Below, one piece after another: positions 16,723 through 26,143 of a stretch of DNA of 35,686 nucleotides. The position numbers and the translations under genes are program-made. Source of the stretch: Mycobacterium innocens (lineage in GTDB: Bacteria; Actinomycetota; Actinomycetes; Mycobacteriales; Mycobacteriaceae); NCBI RefSeq assembly GCF_900566055.1, contig NZ_UPHQ01000049.1, positions 1-35,686 on the forward strand, given 5' to 3'. Under the pieces are notes generated by a model. It had not been told where the DNA came from, ran no database searches, and worked only from the letters and a program-made list of their open reading frames with translations. How positions within the stretch are numbered: position 1 is the first letter of the stretch; every line of letters starts with the position of its first letter.

Positions 16723-17616
16723 CTAGACGCCGTCACGGCCACCGTCACACGAGCACAACGGATGCCGGGTCCATTGGCGCGCCACGATGGAGCCGGCGTT
16801 GAGGTCGAACTCCAGCGTGGCGTTGAGAGCCGACGGCGGATCGCGGTCGGCTTGTTCACCGCGCACCGCGGCGATCACCCGGTTGACCTGGCTGAGCGCC
16901 AGCGCGGCCGTCGCCAGCAACGTCGCTCGGTCGGCCACTCCGACGGTGCCGCGCAGCTGGGCAGCGATTGCTGGCCACGCGCAGTCCACGTCACTGCGGT
17001 GCAGATCGGCGCAGCGTAGGCAGCTCGTTACGCCCGGGATAACCAGCGGTCCGACCAGGCCGGTGCCGTCACGAACCCGAACGAGCAGGTGCGCAATGCC
17101 CTCGTTGTGCATATCGCGCACCAAACGTGGATCGGCTACCAGATAGTCGGACAACACCACCAAATCCACCGTGCCGCTGCTGACCGCGGCATGCGGTTGG
17201 CTGCTCTGCCCGACCCGCGCTCCCGAGCAGCGCAAGGCCTGCATCAGCAGGTCCGACAACGGTCCGCGACCGTGGATCCGGATCGACGCCGCGCGGCCCG
17301 GGCAACCCCGATGCCCGCGGATCGCGACACCGGCGCCGACCAATTGCCCGACGAGGTTCACCACCTCCTCGCCGTCCACCAATCCCTGGCTGACGGCTTG
17401 GCGCTGCAGCTCGGTGATCGGTGTCGGCGAGCGCATGGACCGCAGTAGCGCGGCCACCGACGAAGCGCTCAGGCCGCCGGGTGGATGCACCAGCACGGCC
17501 CGGCGCGGATCCCAGCCCACTTGCACGGCACCGTCGGGCCGCAGGAGCACCGGCATCGCCGGATCAAGCGAATACAAGGTAGGAACTGCCCGCGGCATGA
17601 CCAGAAACTGTGCCAC
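16723..17616 (-). CDS. ThiF-like / cyclodehydratase-docking family protein (Rv3196-like)
   Basis: The product, about 297 residues, resembles Rv3196 of M. tuberculosis, a distant ThiF/E1-like protein family in actinobacteria. The N-terminal part (LDPAMPVLLRPDGAVQVGWDP) and the paired cysteines CLRCADLHRSDVDCAW, with a C-terminal HPLCSCDGG, are characteristic; the CxxC and CxC pairs probably bind zinc as in E1-type enzymes. The glycine-rich ATP loop of active ThiF is not evident, so adenylation activity is doubtful. The GTG at 17616 gives a length near the M. tuberculosis protein; the ATG at 17598 six codons later is an alternative. It follows the Zincin_2 gene on the same strand by 19 bases and is probably co-transcribed. 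Confidence 0.75.
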   Translation of the reverse strand: MAQFLVMPRAVPTLYSLDPAMPVLLRPDGAVQVGWDPRRAVLVHPPGGLSASSVAALLRSMRSPTPITELQRQAVSQGLVDGEEVVNLVGQLVGAGVAIRGHRGCPGRAASIRIHGRGPLSDLLMQALRCSGARVGQSSQPHAAVSSGTVDLVVLSDYLVADPRLVRDMHNEGIAHLLVRVRDGTGLVGPLVIPGVTSCLRCADLHRSDVDCAWPAIAAQLRGTVGVADRATLLATAALALSQVNRVIAAVRGEQADRDPPSALNATLEFDLNAGSIVARQWTRHPLCSCDGGRDGV

Positions 17617-17635
17617 GCCGGGCTCGGCTAGCGGC

Positions 17636-19009
17636 TCAGTTATCCACAGGGCCGGGGCCGGAGTCCTCCGGGCCGCCGGTTTCACGGTCGAGTTCGGCGA
17701 TCGCCTCGTCGATGCCGCTGGTGTCCCCGCCGATGACTTGGTCGATGAAAGCGGCCGGGTCGTCCAGATCGTCAGCCGCGGGCAGCAGGTCAGGGTGTTG
17801 CCACACCGCGTCCCGGGCGTCCACACCGGCGGCCTGGGTCAGGCGCTCCCACAGCGCGCCGGCCTCCCGCAGTTTGCGTGGCCGCAGCTCCAGCCCGACC
17901 AGGGTGGCGAACGTCTGTTCGGCGGGACCGCCGCTGGCCCGGCGCCGGCGCAGCGTCTCGCTGAGTGCGGCGGTGCCCGGAATGCGCTCGCCGAGCGCAT
18001 TGGTCACCACGGTCTGGACCCAGCCCTCGATCAGGGCGAGCAGCGTCTCGAGCCGCTCGAGCGCCTGGACCTGTGTCGGTGTCGCCTTGGGCTCGAATAC
18101 TCCCTCGCTCAGCAACCGCTCCATGGCGGCCGGATCGGTCAGCGTGGCCGGATTGAAGTCGCGGGCCAGCTCCTCGATTCCGGTCATGTCGATTTTCATG
18201 CCCTTGGCGTAGGCCTCGACAGCGCCCAGCAGCTGCCCGGCCAGCCAGGGAACGTGGCCGAACAGGCGATGATGGGCGGCTTCACGGGCGGCCAGGAAGG
18301 TCAGGATCGCGCTGCGCGGCTGCTCCAGGCCGGACGAAAAGTCCTCGACGGCAGCGGGCAGGATTGCGGCCACTCCCTTAGGTCCCAGCGGCAGGCCGAT
18401 GTCGGTCGATGTCAGTACCTCCTGCGACAACCGGCCGAGTGCCTGACCCAGCTGCGAACCGAACGCTATGCCGCCCATCTGCGACATCACCGTGAGCAGC
18501 GGGCCGGCCATGCTCTTGGCCTCCTCCGGCAGCGACGACGCCCAGACCGTCGAGATCTGCTCAGCCATCGGATCGCACAGTCGCTTCCAGACGTCCAAGG
18601 TGTTGTCGACCCAGTCGGTGGGGCTCCAGCCCACCGCCCTGGTGGTGCCGGCGGGCAGTGAGGTGGCCCCGTCCAGCCAGGTCTCCGCCAGGTGCACCGC
18701 GTCGGCGATCGCGGAGTTGGTCGCTTCCGGGATGGGCGCCGTGAAACCGACCGAGCTGGCTGCCACTTGGCGGGCCAGGGCGTAGTTGACCGGTCCGGAA
18801 CTCTGACCCGCGGTCATCGCGCTGCCGACACCGCCGAACATCTCGCCCAGGCGGGTGAAGATTTGACCCAGGTCGGCCATGGCGAAATCCCCGCTGAAAC
18901 CGAACGGGCCCAGCGGGTTAGCGCCCGAGCCGGGGTCGGGTTCGTTCTTCCCGCGTTTGTCGCGGTCGGGGTCGTCTCCGGAGGAGAAACCGAAAGGCAG
19001 GTCAGCCAT
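17636..19009 (-). CDS. Zincin_2-family (DUF2342) putative hydrolase, Rv3195-like
   Basis: The 457-residue product belongs to the actinobacterial family annotated as zinc-dependent metalloprotease-like or F420-associated putative hydrolase. The diagnostic part is FLAAREAAHHRLFGHVPWL in the middle, a degenerate zincin motif (EAAHH rather than HExxH), so proteolytic activity is uncertain. The N-terminal segment is Gly/Asp-rich (MADLPFGFSSGDDPDRD) and low in complexity, and no signal peptide is seen. The start at 19009 is taken from the conserved MADLPFGF; in-frame ATGs at 19030 and 19048 would extend it slightly. It diverges from the PDZ-protease gene by under 100 bases and leads into the ThiF-like gene. 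Confidence 0.8.
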   Translation of the reverse strand: MADLPFGFSSGDDPDRDKRGKNEPDPGSGANPLGPFGFSGDFAMADLGQIFTRLGEMFGGVGSAMTAGQSSGPVNYALARQVAASSVGFTAPIPEATNSAIADAVHLAETWLDGATSLPAGTTRAVGWSPTDWVDNTLDVWKRLCDPMAEQISTVWASSLPEEAKSMAGPLLTVMSQMGGIAFGSQLGQALGRLSQEVLTSTDIGLPLGPKGVAAILPAAVEDFSSGLEQPRSAILTFLAAREAAHHRLFGHVPWLAGQLLGAVEAYAKGMKIDMTGIEELARDFNPATLTDPAAMERLLSEGVFEPKATPTQVQALERLETLLALIEGWVQTVVTNALGERIPGTAALSETLRRRRASGGPAEQTFATLVGLELRPRKLREAGALWERLTQAAGVDARDAVWQHPDLLPAADDLDDPAAFIDQVIGGDTSGIDEAIAELDRETGGPEDSGPGPVDN

Positions 19010-19105
19010 ACGGTCAACGGTACCCATCAGGGCAGAAGAAAGCGCCATCCGCCGTCACGCTCGCAGCTGAACCGGCTTCGGCGGGGTCCGTCTAGTCTAT
19101 GCGGC

Positions 19106-20128
19106 GTGAACAGGCGGATTTTGACGTTGATGGTCGCGCTGGTGCCGATCGTGGTGTTCGGAGTATTGCTCGCGGTCGTGACGGTGCCATTCGTGTCGCT
19201 CGGACCCGGCCCCACGTTCGACACCCTCGGCGAAGTCGACGGCAAACAGGTAGTCGACATCGAAGGCACCCAAACACATCCGACGTCAGGTCATCTCAAC
19301 ATGACGACGGTGTCCCAGCGCGACGGTCTGAGTCTGGGCGAGGCCATAACACTGTGGCTCTCCGGGCAAGAACAGCTGGTACCCCGCGATCTTGTCTACC
19401 CGCCGGGCAAGTCGCGGGAGGAGGTCGACAAGGCCAACAACGCCGATTTCAAGAACTCCGAAGACAGCGCCGAGTACGCGGCCCTGGGTTATCTGAAATA
19501 TCCGGAAGCGGTAACCGTCGCCTCGGTCAACGATCCCGGACCGTCGGCGGGCAAGCTGAAAGCCGGTGACGCTATCGACGCGGTCAACGGCACGCCGGTG
19601 GCCAATGTCGAGCAGTTCACCGGATTGCTGAAGAACACCAAGCCGGGGCAGTCGGTGACCATCGACTTCCGTCGCAAGAACGAGCCGGCCGGTGTCGCGC
19701 AGATCACGCTCGGCACCAACAAGGACCGCGACTACGGATTCATGGGGGTGGCGGTGCTGGACGCGCCGTGGGCGCCGTTCGTGGTGGATTTCAACCTCGC
19801 CAATGTGGGCGGCCCCTCGGCCGGGTTGATGTTCAGTCTTGCGGTGATCGACAAACTCACCACGGGTGACCTGGTCGGGTCGACCTTCGTCGCGGGTACG
19901 GGCACCATCGGCATTGACGGCAAGGTTGGCGCTATCGGGGGGATCACGCACAAGATGGCCGCCGCGCGTGCCGCCGGCGCCACCGTGTTTCTGGTGCCGG
20001 CGAAAAACTGCTACGAGGCGGGCTCCGACACGCCGCAAGGTCTGCGGCTGGTGAAGGTCGAGACACTCGGCCAGGCGGTGGACGCGTTGCATGCGATGAC
20101 TAACGGGGCCCCAACGCCGAGTTGCTAA
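19106..20128 (+). CDS. Membrane-anchored PDZ/Lon-like serine protease (Rv3194c-like)
   Basis: The 340-residue protein has one N-terminal membrane helix (about residues 5-30, LTLMVALVPIVVFGVLLAV), then a PDZ domain around residues 125-200 (VNDPGPSAGKLKAGDAIDAVNG), and a C-terminal Lon-type proteolytic domain. The catalytic pair is visible as Ser238 in GGPSAGLMF and Lys283 in GGITHKMAA, spaced as in Lon. The AAA+ domain is missing, so it is an ATP-independent, probably extracytoplasmic protease of the YlbL type. The GTG at 19106 reproduces the 340-residue length of the M. tuberculosis protein. A TAGTCT -10-like box lies only a few bases upstream, so the message may have little or no leader. Confidence 0.88.
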   Translation: MNRRILTLMVALVPIVVFGVLLAVVTVPFVSLGPGPTFDTLGEVDGKQVVDIEGTQTHPTSGHLNMTTVSQRDGLSLGEAITLWLSGQEQLVPRDLVYPPGKSREEVDKANNADFKNSEDSAEYAALGYLKYPEAVTVASVNDPGPSAGKLKAGDAIDAVNGTPVANVEQFTGLLKNTKPGQSVTIDFRRKNEPAGVAQITLGTNKDRDYGFMGVAVLDAPWAPFVVDFNLANVGGPSAGLMFSLAVIDKLTTGDLVGSTFVAGTGTIGIDGKVGAIGGITHKMAAARAAGATVFLVPAKNCYEAGSDTPQGLRLVKVETLGQAVDALHAMTNGAPTPSC

Positions 20129-20205
20129 CGCTCTGAGATGCGTACAGTTGTGACCGACTAGACAAATCTCTGGCAGCAGCCAAAACCGAGCAGGGAGTGT
20201 AGCTA

Positions 20206-23184
20206 GTGGGGATGCGGCCGTCCGCACGGATGCCGAAGCTGACTCGGCGTAGCCGGATTCTGATCTTGATCGCGTTGGGTGTCATCGCGGTGCTGCTCGC
20301 CGGTCCACGCCTGATCGACGCGTACGTCGATTGGCTGTGGTTCGGCGAACTGGGCTACCGGTCGGTGTTCACCACCGTGCTGGTCACCCGAATCGTGGTG
20401 TTCCTGGTGGGGGGACTGCTGGTCGGCGGCATCGTCTTTGCCGGGCTGGCGTTGGCCTACCGCACCCGGCCAGTCTTCGTGCCGAGCAACGACAACGACC
20501 CGGTGGCGCGTTATCGCGCCGTCGTGCTGGCCCGGCTGCGGCTGATGGGCATCGGCGTGCCGGTGGCGATCGGACTGCTGGCCGGCGTCGTCGCGCAGGG
20601 ATACTGGGTTCGGATTCAGTTGTTCTTGCACGGCGGTGATTTCGGTGTCAGGGACCCGCAGTTCGGGAAGGACCTCGGCTTCTACGCCTTCGAGTTGCCG
20701 TTCTACCGGCTGGTGCTCAGCTACCTGTTCGTGGCTGTGTTCCTGGCGTTCGTGGCAAACCTGTTGTCGCACTACGTCTTTGGCGGTATTCGACTTTCGG
20801 GTCGCACGGGTGCGCTGAGCCGCTCGGCGCGTATCCAACTGGTCAGCCTGGTCGGGATGCTGGTGCTGCTCAAGGCCGTCGCCTATTGGCTCGACCGCTA
20901 CGAGCTGCTGTCACACAGCCGTGGCGGTAAGCCGTTCACCGGTGCCGGCTACACCGATATCAACGCGGTCCTGCCGGCGAAGCTGATCCTGATGGCGATC
21001 GCGTTGATCTGCGCGGCGGCGGTGTTCTCCGCAGTCACCCTGCGGGACTTGCGGATTCCGGCTATCGGTCTGGCCCTGCTGCTGCTGTCGTCACTGATCG
21101 TCGGTGCCGCCTGGCCGATGATCGTCGAGCAGATCAGCGTCAAACCCAACGCCGCGCAGAAGGAAAGCGAATACATCAGCCGCAGCATTACCGCGACGCG
21201 GCAAGCCTATGGTCTGACGTCGGACGTGGTGACTTATCGCAACTACACCGGCGAGGGTCAGGCGACTGCGCAGCAGGTCGCCGCCGACCGCGCCACGACC
21301 TCGAACATCCGGTTGCTCGACCCCACGATCGTCAGCCCGGCGTTCACCCAGTTCCAGCAGGGTAAGAACTTCTACTACTTCCCCGACCAGCTGTCGATCG
21401 ACCGCTACGTGGACCGCAACGGCAACCTGCGTGACTACGTCGTCGCGGCGCGGGAACTCAACCCCGACCGGCTGATCGACAACCAGCGCGACTGGATCAA
21501 CCGGCACACGGTGTACACGCACGGCAACGGATTCATCGCGTCGCCGGCCAACACCGTGCGCGGGATCGCCAACGACCCGAACCAGAACGGCGGTTACCCC
21601 GAGTTCCTGGTCAACGTCGTCGGCGCCAACGGAACCGTGGTGTCCGACGGTCCGGCACAGTTGGACCAGCCGCGGATCTACTTCGGACCGGTCATCTCCA
21701 ACACGTCTGCCGACTACGCGATTGTCGGAAAGACCGGCGCAGACCGGGAGTACGACTACGAAACCAGTACCGAAACCAAGAACTACACCTACACCGGCGG
21801 CGGCGGCGTACCGGTCGGCAGCTGGATTTCCCGCACCGTATTCGCCGCGAAGTTCGCTGAGCGAAACTTCTTGTTCTCCAATGTGATCGGTTCCAACAGC
21901 AAGATCTTGTTCAACCGGGATCCGGCGCAGCGGGTGGAAGCGGTGGCCCCGTGGCTCACCACCGACAGCGCGGTGTACCCGGCGATCGTCAACAAGCGAC
22001 TGGTGTGGATCATCGACGGCTACACCACCTTGGACAACTATCCCTACTCCGAGCTGACGTCGTTGTCGTCGGCGACCGCCGATTCCACCGAGGTGGCGTT
22101 CAACCGGCTGGCCCCCGACAAGAAGGTCTCCTACATCCGCAATTCGGTGAAGGCCACCGTCGACGCCTACGACGGCACCGTCACGCTGTATCAGCAGGAC
22201 GAACAGGATCCAGTGCTGCGAGCGTGGATGCAGGTCTTCCCCGGTACGGTCAAACCCAAGAGCGACATCACTCCCGAACTCGCCGCGCATCTGCGCTACC
22301 CCGAAGACCTGTTCAAGGTGCAACGGATGCTGCTGGCCAAGTACCACGTCAACGACCCGGTGACGTTCTTTTCCACCTCCGACTTCTGGGACGTGCCGCT
22401 GGACCCGAACCCGACCGCCAGCAGCTACCAGCCGCCGTACTACATCGTCGCGAAAAACATTGCCAAAGAAGATAATTCGGCCGCATACCAGTTGATCAGC
22501 GCGATGAACAGGTTCAAGCGCGACTATCTGGCCGCTTACATCAGCGCCAGCTCCGATCCCGCTACGTATGGCAAGATCACTGTGCTGACCATCCCAGGAC
22601 AGGTCAACGGTCCCAAGCTGGCCAACAACGCGATCACCACCGACCCGGCGGTGTCCCAGGATCTGGGCGTGATCGGGCGTGACAACCAGAACCGGATCCG
22701 GTGGGGCAACTTGCTGACGCTGCCGGTGGCCCAGGGTGGGCTGCTGTACGTCGAACCCGTCTATGCCTCCCCGGGTGCCAGCGACGCCGCCTCGTCCTAC
22801 CCGAGGCTGATCCGGGTGGCGATGATGTACAACGACAAGGTCGGATACGGCCCCACCGTGCGGGATGCGCTCAACGGGTTGTTCGGACCCGGGGCCGGTG
22901 ACGCCGCGACCGGAATACAGCCGACCGAGGCCGGCGTGCCGCCGAACCCGCCCGCCAACCCGCCGTCGGCCACCGGACCGGGAACCCCGCCGCCGACGGC
23001 GGTGGTGCCACCGCCTCCGGATGGGACTGCCACCTTGTCGCCAGCCAAAGCCGCTGCGCTGCAAGAAATTCAGGCTGCGATCGGCGCGGCGCGAGACGCC
23101 CAGAAGAAGGGCGATTTCGCCGCCTACGGGTCAGCGCTGCAGCGGCTCGACGAGGCGATCACCAAGTTCAACAACGCCAAGTAG
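20206..23184 (+). CDS. UPF0182-family large membrane protein (Rv3193c-like)
   Basis: The 992-residue product equals Rv3193c of M. tuberculosis in length. The first 320 residues hold about seven membrane helices ([37 protein letters not shown] and others). They are followed by a long extracytoplasmic domain rich in Tyr, Asn and Asp and a proline-rich linker near residue 910 ([10 protein letters not shown]). The last 60 residues form a charged helix ([15 protein letters not shown]). UPF0182 proteins are found across actinobacteria and cyanobacteria and their role is unknown. The GTG at 20206 is preferred for length, with GGGAG upstream; the ATG two codons later is possible. It lies 77 bases after the PDZ-protease gene and converges with rtcB. 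Confidence 0.9.
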   Translation: MGMRPSARMPKLTRRSRILILIALGVIAVLLAGPRLIDAYVDWLWFGELGYRSVFTTVLVTRIVVFLVGGLLVGGIVFAGLALAYRTRPVFVPSNDNDPVARYRAVVLARLRLMGIGVPVAIGLLAGVVAQGYWVRIQLFLHGGDFGVRDPQFGKDLGFYAFELPFYRLVLSYLFVAVFLAFVANLLSHYVFGGIRLSGRTGALSRSARIQLVSLVGMLVLLKAVAYWLDRYELLSHSRGGKPFTGAGYTDINAVLPAKLILMAIALICAAAVFSAVTLRDLRIPAIGLALLLLSSLIVGAAWPMIVEQISVKPNAAQKESEYISRSITATRQAYGLTSDVVTYRNYTGEGQATAQQVAADRATTSNIRLLDPTIVSPAFTQFQQGKNFYYFPDQLSIDRYVDRNGNLRDYVVAARELNPDRLIDNQRDWINRHTVYTHGNGFIASPANTVRGIANDPNQNGGYPEFLVNVVGANGTVVSDGPAQLDQPRIYFGPVISNTSADYAIVGKTGADREYDYETSTETKNYTYTGGGGVPVGSWISRTVFAAKFAERNFLFSNVIGSNSKILFNRDPAQRVEAVAPWLTTDSAVYPAIVNKRLVWIIDGYTTLDNYPYSELTSLSSATADSTEVAFNRLAPDKKVSYIRNSVKATVDAYDGTVTLYQQDEQDPVLRAWMQVFPGTVKPKSDITPELAAHLRYPEDLFKVQRMLLAKYHVNDPVTFFSTSDFWDVPLDPNPTASSYQPPYYIVAKNIAKEDNSAAYQLISAMNRFKRDYLAAYISASSDPATYGKITVLTIPGQVNGPKLANNAITTDPAVSQDLGVIGRDNQNRIRWGNLLTLPVAQGGLLYVEPVYASPGASDAASSYPRLIRVAMMYNDKVGYGPTVRDALNGLFGPGAGDAATGIQPTEAGVPPNPPANPPSATGPGTPPPTAVVPPPPDGTATLSPAKAAALQEIQAAIGAARDAQKKGDFAAYGSALQRLDEAITKFNNAK

Positions 23185-23200
23185 GGCCGGGCAGCGGCGA

Positions 23201-24406
23201 TCACTGCCCCTTGACGTTCATGATCTGTCGCAGCGAGGTCACGATGTCGACGAGCGCCTCGGCATCGACCATGACGCGGTCGATGTCCTTGTAGGCCTGT
23301 GGGATCTCATCGATCCACTCTTTGCCGTGGCGGTATTCAATGCCGACCATCGCGGCGGCCAGATCCTGTTCGGTGAACAGTTGCTTGGCCTTGGTCCGGC
23401 TGAACCGGCGACCGGCCCCATGCGGGGCCGACCATAGGCCGTCGTGGTTTCCCTTGCCGCGCACGATGTAGGAGCGGGTGCCCATCGAGCCGGGAATGAT
23501 GCCCAGTTTGCCTTCGGTTGCGTCGATGGCGCCCTTGCGGGTGAGCCAGACGGTTTCGCCGCCGATCTTCGTCGGGACGGTGTAGTTGTGGTGGCAGTTG
23601 ATGCGTTCGGACTCCACGCGTTGCGGTTGCACACCCAGCCACGAGGCGAAGACGTGGATGAAGCGATCCATCATCTCCGCCCGGTTGAGATAGGCGAAGC
23701 GCTGTGCCCACTCCAAATCCTTGATGTAGCGGTCGAACTCGGTCGTTCCCTCTGTGAAGAACGCCAGATCGCGGTTGGGCAGCCTGATCCCGGGGTCAGC
23801 CGAGCACCGTTGCAGGGCGATCTTGATGTGCCGCTGTGCGATCTTGTTGCCCACGCCGCGCGAGCCGCTGTGCAGGAACAGCCAGACGTTGTCCTCGGTG
23901 TCGAGACAGAGTTCGATGAAGTGGTTGCCACCGCCGAGAGATCCCAACTGCTCCATCCATTTTGGGCTATGGGATAGGTCCACATCGAGATTCTTCTGTA
24001 GCTGCAGGAGCTCGTTGTGCTTCTTGGGGGTGAACGGGAACCGCTGCAAGCTCTTGTTGTAGTTGCCGGGCGAAAGCGGGATCGCGTCTTCCACCAGACG
24101 CCGCAGTGCGGGCGACTGCGCGGCGTACTGGCCGCCGAACCGGGCTGCCAGATCGCCCTCGGTGAACCGCGTTTTGGCCGCGACCATGCCACAGCCGATG
24201 TCCACCCCGACGGCCGCGGGAATCACGGCGCCCTTGGTGGGTATCACCGTGCCGACGGCTGAGCCTTTGCCCAGGTGAGCGTCGGGCATGAGTGAAACGT
24301 GCGGGTGGACGAACGCCATGGATGCGGTGAGTTTTGCTTGCTCGACGGTGTCGCCGGCGATTTCGCTTGCGAAGTTGAGTAGCTTCGGCCCGAGGCGCTG
24401 CGGCAT
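23201..24406 (-). CDS. rtcB: RNA-splicing ligase RtcB
   Basis: RtcB joins RNA 2',3'-cyclic phosphate or 3'-phosphate ends to 5'-OH ends using GTP and Mn2+, in RNA repair or tRNA splicing. The 401-residue product has all the main motifs: PDAHLGKG, VGVDIGCGM with metal-binding Cys72, GGGNHFIE, FLHSGSRGVGN, NCHHNYTV, PGSMGT and SAPHGAGR, in which His329 is the likely guanylylated residue. The ATG at 24406 follows AAGGAG at ideal spacing. No archease or RtcR/RtcA gene is near, so it stands alone. It is the last gene before the tRNA-fMet/accessory region, converging with the UPF0182 gene. M. tuberculosis has an RtcB homologue elsewhere, as I recall, so the location here is noteworthy. Confidence 0.93.
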   Translation of the reverse strand: MPQRLGPKLLNFASEIAGDTVEQAKLTASMAFVHPHVSLMPDAHLGKGSAVGTVIPTKGAVIPAAVGVDIGCGMVAAKTRFTEGDLAARFGGQYAAQSPALRRLVEDAIPLSPGNYNKSLQRFPFTPKKHNELLQLQKNLDVDLSHSPKWMEQLGSLGGGNHFIELCLDTEDNVWLFLHSGSRGVGNKIAQRHIKIALQRCSADPGIRLPNRDLAFFTEGTTEFDRYIKDLEWAQRFAYLNRAEMMDRFIHVFASWLGVQPQRVESERINCHHNYTVPTKIGGETVWLTRKGAIDATEGKLGIIPGSMGTRSYIVRGKGNHDGLWSAPHGAGRRFSRTKAKQLFTEQDLAAAMVGIEYRHGKEWIDEIPQAYKDIDRVMVDAEALVDIVTSLRQIMNVKGQ

Positions 24407-25044
24407 GGTGAACTCCTTCGGACGCGATTATAGTTGCCCGGCACGAGCTTGGGGCGGCGGCGGGTGGGCGTGGATTATGTTGCAGCTCTTGGTTGTTCGT
24501 TGCCGTTCCACTACCGGCTGCAGTGCTTTCGCCGTTGGTGCGGAGTTAACTCGTAGCGGCCAGCCTGGGATGCTATCCGGCCGAAGCCGTCCGCCGCAAA
24601 GCAATTTCCGTTGGTCGCTGAAGGCCGGTGGTGGCGACACGAGCGGCTTGGTGGAGGCGGGTTAGGCGCGCCGACCGCCTCCGCTGCTCGCGCAACCGCC
24701 GGCGCTCCGGCGAGACCAGCGGCTCCCCGGTCATCCACCCGCATGCTGTAGCTGTCGGAATTGCCGAGGAGCCAGATGATGGTGCGCCTTGCGCTTGGGT
24801 GCCCGTCGGAAGCACGGTGGAATTGACTGACCGGTTCGCCCGGTGGGTGCTGTGCCGAGGCGCTGTGCCGAGGCAACACTGTCCGGACTTCGGGGGTGAA
24901 TCCGGGGGGCTGCTTCAGAGCGGGGTCGACTCCTAACGGTCGGCCAGGGGCGGCATAGGGGCGCCCTGTTTCAGGCCGCGCCTGCACTGCTGACCGCGCG
25001 ATTTGGTCAGGTTCACAGATGTTCGGTAACCTGGCATTCACCAA
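24407..25044. other. Intergenic region between rtcB and tRNA-fMet
   Basis: About 640 bases without a gene I can support. Open frames exist on both strands (for example back from 25044 on the minus strand), but their products are Arg/Pro-rich and unrecognisable. A direct repeat of GCTGTGCCGAGGC, two copies in tandem, lies near 24849-24873. The left part must hold the rtcB promoter and the right end the tRNA promoter, neither of which I can pinpoint. Confidence 0.4.
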
Positions 25045-25121
25045 CGCGGGGTGGAGCAGCTCGGTAGCTCGCTGGGCTCATAACCCAGAGGTCGCAGGTT
25101 CGAATCCTGTCCCCGCTACCA
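25045..25121 (+). tRNA. Initiator tRNA-fMet (anticodon CAU)
   Basis: The 77-base sequence folds as a tRNA with encoded CCA at its end. The anticodon loop CTCATAA lies between stem arms CTGGG and CCCAG; the three consecutive G-C pairs next to the loop are the hallmark of initiator tRNA. Position 1 (C) and position 72 (U) do not pair, the other initiator feature, and the T-loop GTTCGAATC is regular. It matches the actinobacterial initiator tRNA as I know it. Accessory genes start directly after it. Confidence 0.97.
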
Positions 25122-25125
25122 GCGG

Positions 25126-25160
25126 AAATGGCCCTCAGGCGCAAGCCTGAGGGCCATTTT
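25126..25160 (+). terminator. Intrinsic terminator after tRNA-fMet
   Basis: AAATGGCCCTCAGGC (25126-25140) and GCCTGAGGGCCATTT (25145-25159) form a perfect 15-bp stem with loop GCAA, ending in a T run. It begins five bases after the tRNA CCA end. Confidence 0.93.
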
Positions 25161-25492
25161 CATGCCCGATGGGAACGTATTTGGGAACATTAGTATTGCT
25201 CATTAATTAGCCACTCTGTCGCCTGAACTCTAGTCTTCGCTGATCAAGGATGTGGCTGCCTCCTTGGCGGCTTAGCGGTTATCCATTCCCGGGGGAACGT
25301 GTGCCCGTGGTGAAACGCGCGAGCTCGCGCCATGACGCGATCTCGTTCGGGCTGCACGCCTGTGGCGCCCTTTGCCGGGGCCCGGTGTCTATGCCTGTGC
25401 GGGCGGCCGTCAGCTGGCGCCACACATCGCGGTACTCGCGTCGTTCATAGCAGTTCCACCAACGATCGACGACCATCGCCGTTCGCCATCGG
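25161..25492. other. Gap between the tRNA terminator and the RES toxin
   Basis: Just after the terminator are two close GGGAAC copies (25170-25190) in an AT-richer stretch, the kind of short repeat seen near integration sites. I could not find a repeat of the tRNA 3' end elsewhere in the window. One minus-strand frame in the right half is listed separately. Confidence 0.35.
25279..25476 (-). CDS. Possible small ORF downstream of the RES toxin, 65 aa
   Basis: This minus-strand frame (MVVDRWWNCYERREYRDVW to the end) starts 16 bases after the RES toxin stop and could be the third gene of that operon. It is rich in Trp, Arg and Glu, less biased than typical shadow frames in this DNA. I recognise no family and see no strong ribosome-binding site. 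It may be real, a remnant of a mobile-element protein, or chance. Confidence 0.22.
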   Translation of the reverse strand: MVVDRWWNCYERREYRDVWRQLTAARTGIDTGPRQRAPQACSPNEIASWRELARFTTGTRSPGNG

Positions 25493-26143
25493 TCAGATGA
25501 CGCGGTAGCCGATACGCCGAGCGGCGCCGGCGAGTCGGCTACCGAGGTCGGGATGGGTCAACGGCAAGGACACCACCGGCTGCATCGGCATCGCCGAATG
25601 CGCCGCCATGAATAGCGCCACGCAAGGGTTTCCCGCGAAGCGGCTGTTGTAGCGCACACCATCGAGATCGGGAAACGCCTCCACGATCGCGCGCGCCCAC
25701 TGCTGGGTAATCGCGTGCGCCGCTGTCGATATCGCGAATGTGCCGCCGGCGCGGGTAGCCCACGCACCCTCGCTGTCGGTGGCCAGATCCAACACAGTAA
25801 GGGGGTGGGTGAACGCTAGGCCGGTCAGGTATGGCTGGCCACGCCGGCGGTCGATGGTGCGATCAACTTGAAACGCTTCCGCGAGCGCAGCCCCCGGGGT
25901 CGATGCCGCGTACCACACGGCCTTGTCGGCGTGCTCTGCAGGAGGCGGTGGGTGCGGATCGAACCGCAGTACCGGCCCGAAATGCCGAAATTCGTTCCAC
26001 GCCAAAACGTGAACCCCCTCGGTTCGATGGACGCGCCACCAGATTTCCGTCGTGTCGATGCGCCAGACTTCGTCATCGCGAATACCGATCTCGCGAAGAC
26101 CATCGGGTGGCGGAGGTTCAGGCAACGTGGGAGCATCGCTCAC
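25493..26143 (-). CDS. RES-domain toxin
   Basis: The 216-residue product carries a RES domain, named for conserved Arg, Glu and Ser. Candidate residues are the Arg in WWRVHRTEG, the Glu in AALAEAFQV and the Ser in VRYNSRFAGNP. RES toxins such as M. tuberculosis MbcT degrade NAD+ by phosphorolysis or hydrolysis and block growth or kill. An N-terminal extension of about 35 residues is Pro-rich. The start ATG overlaps the stop of the upstream antitoxin gene by four bases (ATGA at 26140-26143), the usual coupled arrangement with the antitoxin first. The frame is intact, so the toxin may be active. Confidence 0.85.
   Translation of the reverse strand: MSDAPTLPEPPPPDGLREIGIRDDEVWRIDTTEIWWRVHRTEGVHVLAWNEFRHFGPVLRFDPHPPPPAEHADKAVWYAASTPGAALAEAFQVDRTIDRRRGQPYLTGLAFTHPLTVLDLATDSEGAWATRAGGTFAISTAAHAITQQWARAIVEAFPDLDGVRYNSRFAGNPCVALFMAAHSAMPMQPVVSLPLTHPDLGSRLAGAARRIGYRVI

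Noticed and set aside
21091..23064. Long 657-codon open frame on the minus strand within the UPF0182 gene
   Set aside because: It is a shadow of the well-supported 992-aa plus-strand gene; its product is Arg/Val/Gly-rich with no recognisable domain.
24511..25044. 177-codon minus-strand frame between rtcB and tRNA-fMet
   Set aside because: Its sequence is Pro/Arg/Ala-rich, matches nothing I know, and overlaps other open frames on both strands, as expected in GC-rich non-coding DNA.
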